From: Photobacterium ganghwense
Lineage (GTDB): Bacteria; Pseudomonadota; Gammaproteobacteria; Enterobacterales; Vibrionaceae
Direction: 5' to 3'
Length of the DNA stretch: 64,000 nucleotides
NCBI RefSeq assembly: GCF_003025595.1
Contig: NZ_PYMI01000002.1
Span: 930,001-994,000, forward strand
Within the stretch, counting starts at the first letter, position 1, and every line of letters begins with the position of its first letter. The notes beneath the pieces are model-generated. The model was not told the origin of the DNA. It worked only from the letters and a program-made list of their open reading frames with translations, and searched no databases. The position numbers and the translations under genes are program-made. This document shows positions 54,208 through 61,674 of the stretch, piece by piece.

Positions 54208-55686
54208 ATGCAACCGACTACTCGAGCCCTCATGGTGCAGGGAACCACGTCTGACGCCGGAAAAAGTGTACTGGCCGCCGGGCTTTGCCGTGTACTTGCC
54301 CGAAAGGGTATTCATGTCGCGCCTTTCAAGTCGCAAAATATGGCGCTGAATAGTGCGGTGACCCGTGATGGCGGTGAAATCGGCCGGGCACAGGCAGTAC
54401 AGGCACAGGCATGTGGCATTGAGCCAACCGTGCATATGAATCCGGTACTGCTCAAACCCAATACCGATATTGGTGCTCAGGTTATCGTGCAGGGCAAAGC
54501 ACTGGCCGACATGGACGCGGTAGGGTATCACGGCTATAAGAAGGTCGTGATGGGACCCATCATGGAGTCATTTGGTCTGCTGCAACAAGAGTTTGAAACG
54601 GTCATCATTGAAGGCGCTGGTAGCCCTGCAGAAATTAACCTGCGCGAAAACGATGTTGCCAATATGGGTTTTGCAGAGAATGCCGATGTGCCGGTCATTA
54701 TTGTCGCAGATATCGACCGCGGCGGTGTGTTTGCACATCTGTATGGCACGCTGGCGCTGCTCTCGCAAAGCGAGCAGGATCGGGTTATTGGTTTTGTTAT
54801 CAACCGTTTCCGCGGGGATATAAAACTGCTGGAGTCCGGGCTCGATTGGCTGGAGCAGAAAACCGGTAAACCTGTGCTGGGTGTATTGCCTTATCTGCAC
54901 GGTTTGATGCTGGAAGCTGAAGATGCCATTGATGTGCAGCAATCAGCACCAGCTGAACATCAATTGCAGGTTGCTGTCCCTGTTTTGACCCGGGTTAGCA
55001 ATCATACTGATTTTGATCCTTTACGCATGCACCCTCAGGTAAATCTACGATTTGTAGGCAAAGGGCAGCAAATTCCGCCATCTGATCTTATCATTATTCC
55101 AGGGACTAAAAGTGTTCGCAGTGATCTTGCGTTTTTGAAATCTCAGGGATGGGACACGCAAATTGCCCGCCACCTTCGCTTGGGAGGAAAAGTTATGGGC
55201 ATTTGTGGCGGCTATCAGATGCTCGGAGAATCCATCTCAGACCCGAACGGTATCGAAGGTGAGTCAGGCATCAGTGCCGGATTAGGCTATCTTCAAACTT
55301 CCACCGTGTTAGCACCAGAAAAACAACTAAAACAGGTAAGCGGTACGCTGACCATGCCCGGACAACAGCCGGTGGCCGTGCGCGGTTATGAAATTCATGC
55401 CGGAGTAACGGAGGGTGTGAAGGAAGACGCGCCAGTTCGTTTGGCTGATGGGCCGGATGGTCAGTTTGGGCTTGATGGTCAGGTGTTTGGTACTTATCTG
55501 CATGGTATTTTTGAGCAACAGTCAGCCTGTGATGCCATTTTGAACTGGGCCGGATTAACCGCGACGCAAACCCCGGACTTTGACCAGCTTCGGGAACAGG
55601 GCATTGATCGTGTTGCGGACATGTTGGAAGCACATATGGATCTTGCCAGGTTGTGGCCACAATGGGCAGACAGATTTCAACGTTAA
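54208..55686 (+). CDS. cobQ: Cobyric acid synthase CobQ
   Basis: A 492-residue amidotransferase from the ATG at 54208; a longer frame overlaps cobC by 40 bases. The N-terminal dethiobiotin-synthetase-like ATPase part has [20 protein letters not shown] and [11 protein letters not shown]. The C-terminal glutaminase part has the nucleophile Cys in [12 protein letters not shown] near 335 and the His in YLHGIFEQ near 430. It amidates adenosylcobyrinic a,c-diamide four times. Length and motifs are normal. Confidence 0.92.
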   Translation: MQPTTRALMVQGTTSDAGKSVLAAGLCRVLARKGIHVAPFKSQNMALNSAVTRDGGEIGRAQAVQAQACGIEPTVHMNPVLLKPNTDIGAQVIVQGKALADMDAVGYHGYKKVVMGPIMESFGLLQQEFETVIIEGAGSPAEINLRENDVANMGFAENADVPVIIVADIDRGGVFAHLYGTLALLSQSEQDRVIGFVINRFRGDIKLLESGLDWLEQKTGKPVLGVLPYLHGLMLEAEDAIDVQQSAPAEHQLQVAVPVLTRVSNHTDFDPLRMHPQVNLRFVGKGQQIPPSDLIIIPGTKSVRSDLAFLKSQGWDTQIARHLRLGGKVMGICGGYQMLGESISDPNGIEGESGISAGLGYLQTSTVLAPEKQLKQVSGTLTMPGQQPVAVRGYEIHAGVTEGVKEDAPVRLADGPDGQFGLDGQVFGTYLHGIFEQQSACDAILNWAGLTATQTPDFDQLREQGIDRVADMLEAHMDLARLWPQWADRFQR

Positions 55687-55767
55687 GGGCGCGTAAATAC
55701 AAAGAAATGTGACACCGGGCTAACATGTCCAGGGAAGGCTAGCCAGCTCAGACAGAGAGGGACGAGT

Positions 55768-56301
55768 ATGATTCTAGATATATCACCGAGTATCAGAACA
55801 CCACGATTGTATGTTCGGCCTTGGCACGAGGGTGATTTACCTAGCCTTCACAGGATAATGTCAAACCAGTCTGTTCACACTTATACGGGGGATGCCCCCT
55901 GGACAGAAGAGAAAGCGCGCACTGAGCTTGAATGGTATCAGGCAAATAAAATGGGCTGGAAATGGAAAGGCGGCTATTTTAACTGCCCCCTTGTATTGGT
56001 GGACTGCGATACCCTGATTGGTAAAGTCGGGCTGAATCCTTACGACGAAAGTGAGCAGGTTGCTCAAATTGAGTGGACAATCAGTGAGGAACACTGGCAC
56101 CAGGGATATGCAACTGAAATTGGCCGGGCGATTCTGGAATACGCTTTCCGTGAGGGTGGATTCAAACGAATTGTGGGCTTTACGACCAGCCGGAATATGT
56201 CTGCGCGGCAGGTGATGAAAAAGATCGGCATGGTGCATATCGGCGATCAGGAGCACAACAACCGGAAACTGTGCGTTTTTCAAATACAGCGGGAGTCGTA
56301 G
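55768..56301 (+). CDS. GNAT family acetyltransferase, RimJ/RimL-like
   Basis: A 177-residue N-acetyltransferase. It begins with IRTPRLYVRPWHEGDLPSLHRI, the RimJ/RimL pattern. The acetyl-CoA loop is EEHWHQGYATEIGRAILEYAF, then FKRIVGFTTSRNMSARQVMKKIGM, the end of the fold. The acceptor is unknown. GAGGGA precedes the ATG. The stop codon lies in the loop of the terminator hairpin. Confidence 0.88.
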   Translation: MILDISPSIRTPRLYVRPWHEGDLPSLHRIMSNQSVHTYTGDAPWTEEKARTELEWYQANKMGWKWKGGYFNCPLVLVDCDTLIGKVGLNPYDESEQVAQIEWTISEEHWHQGYATEIGRAILEYAFREGGFKRIVGFTTSRNMSARQVMKKIGMVHIGDQEHNNRKLCVFQIQRES

Positions 56302-56313
56302 GACTCCCTTTTT
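56291..56313 (+). terminator. Terminator overlapping the acetyltransferase stop
   Basis: GGGAGTC and GACTCCC with a 4-base loop, followed by TTTTT. The stem starts inside the gene. Confidence 0.85.
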
Positions 56314-56370
56314 GTTTAGCTTGTGTTTTTTCGCATGTTAACGCTTCACCGTCAGCTTAACGCTTTAGCG

Positions 56371-57333
56371 TCATTGTAGTAAATGGCGTCGGCTATGATG
56401 CTCTAACTTGCTGAATAACAATGAAAGACTGAAACACAACAGAAAATAGCCCGCGCCAACCAGCAGCCATATTTCGAAAATTAGCCCGGACGAGTTCGCG
56501 ATTTCACTACCAACAAACGTCAGTTCCTGAATGGATATCAACGAGATGATCGACGAATCCTTAACCAGCGAGATAAATTGGCCTGCCAGAGGTGGTACGA
56601 TCCCGCTTAATGCCTGAGGGAAAATGACATCTCTGAACTGTGACCAGCGTGACAGCCCCAGAGAGTTTGCCGCTTCCCATTGTCCTTTATCAATAGCGTC
56701 TATTCCCGCCCGGACAATTTCTGCAATATAGGCCGCAGAAATCAGGCCGACACATAACACGCCGGAAAAAAGGTTTTCCCACAGAGCGGGCGGGCCAAAC
56801 AACCCGTTCTGTACAAGGTTAACGGATGAAGGAGACTGTCTGAGTATCGACTCAAGTCCCAATAGCGGAACCAATTGGCTGGAAATGAAAAAATAGAAGA
56901 TAAAGACAAACACCAACGGCGGAATGTTTCGCACCAGTTGGATATAAGCTTGTGCTGGCAAGCGAAACAGCCAGAACGAAGAGCGTCTCGCCAGTCCCAG
57001 CAGCAAGCCTAATGAGGCAGCAAGCAGCATTCCCCATAAACTTAAACGCAGAGTGGCGATTAACCCCTGAAAAAAGTAGGGCAGTTCACCATTTTTCCCG
57101 TTAGTGAGAATCAGGTTAAAGGCTTTGTCCCATTGCCAGTGGTAATGGATACCAATGGCCGAACGATACCAAAGCCAACCCAAGATAGCCGCCAGAAACG
57201 CCAGCAGCAACCAATCCAGACGGTTCAGAGGAATCCGCCGTGAACGTCTTCGGCTCTTTTCCTCTGAGCCCTGGGAAGTCTGATGGACGACTGACTGTTG
57301 GCCAGGAGAAATCTTTTTGTGATTCACTGGCAT
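56371..57333 (-). CDS. Amino-acid ABC transporter permease
   Basis: A 320-residue permease of the HisMQ/GltJK type. A basic, charged N-terminal tail of about 40 residues precedes the first helix (LDWLLLAFLAAILGWLWY). The cytoplasmic ATPase-docking loop is WEAANSLGLSRWSQFRDVIFPQAL near 240. It follows the binding-protein gene by 6 bases. No second permease and no ATPase gene are adjacent, so it must share them from elsewhere or work with a distant gene. Confidence 0.88.
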   Translation of the reverse strand: MPVNHKKISPGQQSVVHQTSQGSEEKSRRRSRRIPLNRLDWLLLAFLAAILGWLWYRSAIGIHYHWQWDKAFNLILTNGKNGELPYFFQGLIATLRLSLWGMLLAASLGLLLGLARRSSFWLFRLPAQAYIQLVRNIPPLVFVFIFYFFISSQLVPLLGLESILRQSPSSVNLVQNGLFGPPALWENLFSGVLCVGLISAAYIAEIVRAGIDAIDKGQWEAANSLGLSRWSQFRDVIFPQALSGIVPPLAGQFISLVKDSSIISLISIQELTFVGSEIANSSGLIFEIWLLVGAGYFLLCFSLSLLFSKLEHHSRRHLLQ

Positions 57334-57339
57334 GGCGAG

Positions 57340-58161
57340 TTATTGCCCTTCGGCAACTTGATCCTGCCAATCCAGCGTTGTGAACCAGAAGTCATGGCGT
57401 TCTTTGAGCCAACCATCTTCATTGCGCAGCAGAATCCAGTTATTGAAGAAATTGAGCAGGTCAAATTCACCATGGCGAATAGCAAACGCTTCTGAACCAC
57501 GGCTCAGGCGCTCAGTGAAAGGCAGGTATAATTTATTGCCGTACTGAATTGTCATCTGTTCAGGTTTCGGTGAAGAGGCGAGTACGGCCTGCGCATTTCC
57601 GTTTAGCACTTCCTGAAAGGCTTGTGCATCATCATCAAACTGACGTAATTGTGCTTTTGGGAAGTACTTCTTAGCAGTCTGAACGGTAAAAGCTCCACGT
57701 CGTACCGCCAATGTTACACTGCGTTTGTTGAAGTCATCTAATGTGGTTTTACCTCCGGCTATATCCCGGTTGGCGGCCAATTGTACCCCGGAGTGCGCAT
57801 AGGGTGTGGTGAAGAGTACGCTCATATTTCGCTCAGGGGTAATTGACATACCACCAATGATCACGTCAAATTTGCCCGCCAGTAAGGCCGGAATAATTCC
57901 ATCCCAGGCCGTTGGGATGAATTCCACTTTCAGCCCGGCATCTTTGGCAAGGCGTCGTGCAACATCGACTTCAAATCCAATCAATTCTCCCTGTTTGTCT
58001 CGCATAGCCCAGGGAACAAAAGTCGATAAACCGACCCGTAATGTACCGCGTTCTTTTATTTCGGTCAGCGTGCTCTTTTCAGAGGGAGAGTTTGCGGCCG
58101 AAGCCAAAGTGGGGGCAAGCAGTGAGGTTATGGCCACCATCATTAACAGAAATTTTTTCAT
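57340..58161 (-). CDS. Amino-acid ABC transporter binding protein
   Basis: A 273-residue periplasmic binding protein of the polar amino-acid family. The signal peptide is KKFLLMMVAITSLLAPTLASA. The ligand pocket pattern is TLRVGLSTFVPWAMRDKQGE, GFEVDVARRLAKDAGLKVEF, AWDGIIPALLAGKFDVIIGG and TPERNMSVLFTTPY. AAGGAAG lies just before the ATG. It is the first gene of a two-gene operon with the permease. The exact amino acid is unknown. Confidence 0.9.
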   Translation of the reverse strand: MKKFLLMMVAITSLLAPTLASAANSPSEKSTLTEIKERGTLRVGLSTFVPWAMRDKQGELIGFEVDVARRLAKDAGLKVEFIPTAWDGIIPALLAGKFDVIIGGMSITPERNMSVLFTTPYAHSGVQLAANRDIAGGKTTLDDFNKRSVTLAVRRGAFTVQTAKKYFPKAQLRQFDDDAQAFQEVLNGNAQAVLASSPKPEQMTIQYGNKLYLPFTERLSRGSEAFAIRHGEFDLLNFFNNWILLRNEDGWLKERHDFWFTTLDWQDQVAEGQ

Positions 58162-58289
58162 GCTTCCTTTTTCCTCAGTATCCTTTTCGTTGGTCGAATT
58201 ATGGCTTTGTTGTTTGTTGTTTGTTTTGTTGTGTTTGGCTTGGCGCTATATAAGACTTCAAACGGCATCGTGGTTTAGGTAACAGTACT

Positions 58290-58319
58290 GCGCCTAACTG
58301 TGCAGCGCCTAACTGCGCA
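58290..58319. repeat. 15-base tandem repeat
   Basis: GCGCCTAACTGTGCA followed directly by GCGCCTAACTGCGCA, differing at one position. The pair begins and ends in CTGCGC/GCGCAG, so it can also form a hairpin. Confidence 0.8.
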
Positions 58320-58466
58320 GTGTCTTACAGTGGTTAGGTCAAAATGGCCATTACATAAACAGTAGACGAATTCTAGGGTTAGGTAAGGTAAATTCATTTA
58401 AAATCATGGCGTTGCTGGAGAATGGGTGTCATAAGTAAGAGCTGACGTAGCGCCAGTTGCCCAACT

Positions 58467-58538
58467 AACAAGGTATTGAGCGCCGACAAGACCAATATAA
58501 CCAACAAGGTAAATAACACCAACAAGATAAGCAAATCA
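58467..58538. repeat. Degenerate 18-base-period repeat
   Basis: Four units start at 58467, 58485, 58503 and 58521 with AACAAGGTA, GACAAGACC, AACAAGGTA and AACAAGATA, an exact 18-base spacing. In one plus frame they encode six-residue units beginning NKV, DKT, NKV and NKI. Confidence 0.6.
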
Positions 58539-58896
58539 TTTCTTAAGGATGTTAAGCCGATGATCTACGCCTTAGATATGTTTTTCAACATGGTTGCGGC
58601 GACAGCTTAAAACGAAGGGGAGAAATTTTCTTTCTTATATGCGAATCAGTTTGAAGAGGGGAGAAATTAGTTACCTGATTTGTTTTGCCCCAATCAATTA
58701 AGAATAATCGATACCTACAATGGACTTGTCTGTTAATTGGCCTAAATTATCTAATGATTCTGTATGTATTTAGTTGGTTAAAGCTCTAACCCATCGGTGG
58801 GTTAGAAAATTGGGTGCAGGTTAACCTCGTTGTGACGTGTGGCACCTGAACGGAGCTTTAGAGGCACACATAAATCCACTTCATTTTGGGGATGAT

Positions 58897-59613
58897 ATGT
58901 CAGCAAAGGCTAATGAAGAAGCAGCTCAAACAGTATCCCCCCGTCATTGGTTCGGATTAGTTGTGGTATATCTCTTAATCCCTCTAATTTTACTGATATG
59001 CGGTGGGGACCTTGGCTGGTGGCAGGCGTGGCTATTTTCTATTCTGATCTTGGCCGCCGGTATCGGTGGACTCATGTGGGCGGAACAACGACATCCTGGA
59101 TTAACAGCTGAAAGACATAATATTGAAAATATCAAAAACGCAAAAGCCTGGGACCGAGTGCTTGCTCCAATGATGGCGGTGAGTGCCGGGTTTCCTATGG
59201 TCATCGTGGCGGGGCTGGACCACCGCTATAACTGGTCCCCCGAATTTGCTCAATGGCTCATCGTAATTGGCTTTATTTTGATCTTGCTCGGATACGCTTT
59301 CGCTTCATGGGCATTGGCTGAGAACCGCTTTTTCTCAAGTGTTGTGCGCATTCAGACGGATCGAGGCCATGTGGTGTGTGACAGTGGCCCATATCGGTTT
59401 GTTCGGCATCCGGGTTATGCCGGAGTTATCTGTGCATCGTTCGGCATTGTTCTTGCTTTGAACTCGGTATGGACACTGATTCCTGCGGCGGTTGCATCAA
59501 TCATCACGGTGATTAGAACTTTACTCGAAGACCAGACTTTACAGGAAGAGTTGCCGGGTTATCGAAGCTACGCCCGACGCGTGCGCTATCGGTTGATTCC
59601 AGGGGTATACTGA
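58897..59613 (+). CDS. Isoprenylcysteine carboxyl methyltransferase family protein
   Basis: A 238-residue membrane protein. The start at 58897 has GGGGAT upstream and removes a 20-residue non-conserved lead. Helices lie at about 18-38, 43-61, 93-113, 120-143 and 177-200. The C-terminal signature is DSGPYRFVRHPGYAGV followed by EDQTLQEELPGYRSYARRVRYRLIPGVY, the SAM-binding part of ICMT/PEMT-type methyltransferases. The substrate in bacteria is generally unknown. Confidence 0.87.
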   Translation: MSAKANEEAAQTVSPRHWFGLVVVYLLIPLILLICGGDLGWWQAWLFSILILAAGIGGLMWAEQRHPGLTAERHNIENIKNAKAWDRVLAPMMAVSAGFPMVIVAGLDHRYNWSPEFAQWLIVIGFILILLGYAFASWALAENRFFSSVVRIQTDRGHVVCDSGPYRFVRHPGYAGVICASFGIVLALNSVWTLIPAAVASIITVIRTLLEDQTLQEELPGYRSYARRVRYRLIPGVY

Positions 59614-59811
59614 AATAGATTGAGTAGTGATCTTCCAGAGCAGAGATTGAGATCCAACAGAAAGAGTTACGCGCTGCCTTACTAAGCTGAATTTTTTCGG
59701 CCCCAAAGTGAGTCAGAGCCTACCACATAAGATTAAACTGCGTAATGGTTTGGCAATAATATGTCCACTCGCGGCTGTACATGAATTTCAGCCAACTCTA
59801 GAGAAAATATT

Positions 59812-60243
59812 ATGACTGTAGAAAATGTGCTTCCTGAGTATTACGCAGAAATGCTTGATGTTTGGGAAGACTCAGTCCGAGCAACTCATCACTTCATATC
59901 AGAAGAAGATATTGAGTTTTTTAAGCCGATAATCATCGAACAGGCTTTTCCTACTGTCATATTGAAATGCGTAAAGAGTGAAAGTGGTTCAATTTTAGGC
60001 TTTATAGGTACCTATGATTCAAAGGTTGAAATGCTTTTCATCTTAAACGAAGCCAGAGGTAAAGGCGTTGGGAAGGTGTTGCTGAGATATGCTATTGATC
60101 AGCTAGGAGCGACCAAAGTTGACGTGAATGAAAAAAATTTATTGGCTGTGGGCTTTTACGAACAGATGGGTTTTAAAGTAACTTCCCGTTCACCAGTTGA
60201 TGATGTGGGTAAAGCGTTTCCAATTCTGCGCATGGCATTGTAA
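59812..60243 (+). CDS. GNAT family acetyltransferase
   Basis: A 143-residue acetyltransferase similar to the YjaB/PhnO type. It begins with VLPEYYAEMLDVWEDSVRATH, the acetyl-CoA loop is NEARGKGVGKVLLRYAI (R/QxxGxG/A pattern), and VNEKNLLAVGFYEQMGFKVTSR completes the fold. Acceptor unknown. The base composition is more A+T-rich than in the island genes. Single gene. Confidence 0.85.
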   Translation: MTVENVLPEYYAEMLDVWEDSVRATHHFISEEDIEFFKPIIIEQAFPTVILKCVKSESGSILGFIGTYDSKVEMLFILNEARGKGVGKVLLRYAIDQLGATKVDVNEKNLLAVGFYEQMGFKVTSRSPVDDVGKAFPILRMAL

Positions 60244-60325
60244 GGCTAGGTTTGTCGTAAACAAACTTGCTAGAAGCAACTCTTAAGGCTAATAACTTTC
60301 TCAGTGCAGCGTTGCTGATTGTTAG

Positions 60326-60356
60326 TTGGCGTAAGTGGGTTATCCACTTACGCCAA
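60326..60356. terminator. Hairpin after the cold-shock gene
   Basis: TTGGCGTAAGTGG and CCACTTACGCCAA form a 13-base perfect stem with a 5-base loop, 9 bases after the csp stop codon. Neither strand has a strong T run, so it may be a stabiliser or a weak terminator. Confidence 0.6.
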
Positions 60357-60364
60357 AATCTCAA

Positions 60365-60574
60365 TTATAGAGCAACAACGTTAGCTGCTTGAGGGCCTTT
60401 TTGACCTTGCTCTACATCGAAAGATACTTTTTGGCCTTCAGAAAGAGTTTTGAAACCTTCTGAAGCAATTGAACGGAAGTGAACGAATACGTCAGCACCG
60501 CCGTTGTCTTGAGTAATGAAACCAAAACCTTTCTCTTCGTTAAACCACTTTACGATACCAGTTGACTTAGACAT
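60365..60574 (-). CDS. CspA family cold-shock protein
   Basis: A 69-residue single cold-shock domain with both RNA-binding motifs, KGFGFI (RNP1) and VFVHF (RNP2), and the start [20 protein letters not shown]. It binds single-stranded RNA and DNA and melts RNA structure. Which Csp it is and whether it is cold-induced cannot be told. The gene has GGGA before the ATG and an A+T-rich upstream region that may contain the usual long leader. Confidence 0.94.
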   Translation of the reverse strand: MSKSTGIVKWFNEEKGFGFITQDNGGADVFVHFRSIASEGFKTLSEGQKVSFDVEQGQKGPQAANVVAL

Positions 60575-61177
60575 ATAGTGTCCCTTTTATTTTGAAATTA
60601 ATAATGTTACTTCGATTCTCTGAAGATTGAATTATTTAATGTGACGATAAAGCTAAGGGAAACACAGAGGATAACAACATTAACGAAGAAATTCTTAGGG
60701 TTTACTTTTACTTGGAGTTTCATTAATAAGTCTGAACATCAGAGCAGGTAAGATAATACCCCATTACATAGTAAAGTAAAGGTATATTTTAACTGGTCTT
60801 TAAAAATCTGATTCAGACATGCTAAACAGTAGGATTCTTATAGCATTCACTTCTCTAGCTGAAACGAGTCGATCAGACATGTGTTGCGAATAGCCACCAA
60901 TCAGTAGATACGATTTAACTTAATCTCATATCGCTTTTCATACTCTTCTGGCAGCCGCTGATTATTGGGACCATATTCTACTAAGAAACTAACTCGCTTC
61001 TGTCCAGTTTTGAGTTACTACGCCTCCTGTTTGCCTGAGTTTAATGATATGTTACAGGGTAACTTGTGGTGGCTTGTCTCGCAAATCGACGAGAGGAGTG
61101 CGTCGTTTTACGAATTGTTCTCATCTATAAAATCATTGGAATAAATGAATAGCAAAAAGTGAGATTACCAATGACTG
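60575..61177. other. Region upstream of csp with gene debris
   Basis: About 600 A+T-rich bases. The left part should hold the csp promoter and leader. A minus-strand open stretch at 60901-61014 is described separately. No complete gene is seen. Confidence 0.45.
60901..61014 (-). pseudogene. Possible gene fragment, unknown
   Basis: A 37-codon open stretch that ends in TGA and has no start codon; two stops lie just before it. Its product ends LPEEYEKRYEIKLNRIY and includes SFLVEYGPNNQ, which reads more like protein than noise. I do not recognise it. Confidence 0.3.
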
Positions 61178-61354
61178 TTAGTGACTGCCACCATTCTGGC
61201 CTGCTTTAAGCCTATGTTCTAACCATGCAGCCAGTGCTGAAAGTAAAAGTGTCGCGCACAAATAGATGGCCGCGACGGTAAACCAGATCTCAAACGGCAT
61301 GGCGGTATCAGCCACAATATTGCGTCCTTCGGTGGTCAGGTCAAAAATGGCCAT
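61178..61354 (-). pseudogene. C-terminal remnant of an amino-acid ABC permease
   Basis: The last 58 codons of a HisMQ-type permease. The product reads MAIFDLTTEGRNIVADTAMP then FEIWFTVAAIYLCATLLLSA and ends LAAWLEHRLKAGQNGGSH. It aligns with the C-terminus of the intact permease at 56371 (shared FEIW, the helix and LEH). The frame stays open a little further upstream, but the resemblance stops. The ATG is only an internal Met; no ribosome site is visible. The rest of the gene is missing, cut near 61355-61390, close to the recombinase gene. Confidence 0.75.
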
Positions 61355-61436
61355 ATAATGACTAATGGAATGGTTTTTGTTTTCAACCTCATTAATCTGA
61401 ATAAAATCAATGTGTTAATGTTTTTTTGATATTGCT

Positions 61437-61513
61437 AAACCGACGAAACCCGTCGGTTTGTCGGTTTGTGAACGGTGTTTTTTGTGATTTTTATCACAAT
61501 TCCCGTCGGTTTG
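61437..61513. repeat. GTCGGTTTG repeats before the recombinase gene
   Basis: GTCGGTTTG occurs at 61452, 61460 and 61505, within a 12-base direct repeat CCCGTCGGTTTG at 61449 and 61502. An inverted copy (AAACCGACG, 61437-61445) pairs with CGTCGGTTT (61451-61459) across a 5-base loop. Candidates for recombinase arm sites, an operator or the attachment site. Confidence 0.7.
61482..61499. promoter_or_regulatory. CRP-type palindrome upstream of the recombinase
   Basis: TTGTGATTTTTATCACAA: TGTGA-N6-TCACA, a perfect match to both half-sites. It lies between two GTCGGTTTG copies, about 180 bases before the recombinase start. Confidence 0.55.
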
Positions 61514-61674
61514 ACTTTCTTTCAATACCCTATTTCTCCTTCTTTTGGCCTTTCCAGTCAATTTTGTGCCTATAACCTTCATTTTGTTAGTTAAAGTCCT
61601 CCGGATTACAGCCTTCCAGTCAGTTGTTTTACGCTATTGGGTTGCGGTATTGATAGCCTCGGAGGACTACTGAA

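Larger units (their letters stand above)
58162..58896. other. Gene-free, repeat-rich region
   Basis: About 735 bases without a recognised gene. It holds a 15-base tandem pair (58290), an 18-base-period repeat (58467) inside a plus-strand open stretch that ends at 58608, and a hairpin at 58785-58806 (TCTAACCCA / TGGGTTAGA, 4-base loop). It may contain promoters of both flanking genes. Confidence 0.5.

Noticed and set aside
58446-58610. Small protein gene covering the 18-base repeats
   Set aside because: No usable start codon with a ribosome site; kept as a repeat observation instead.
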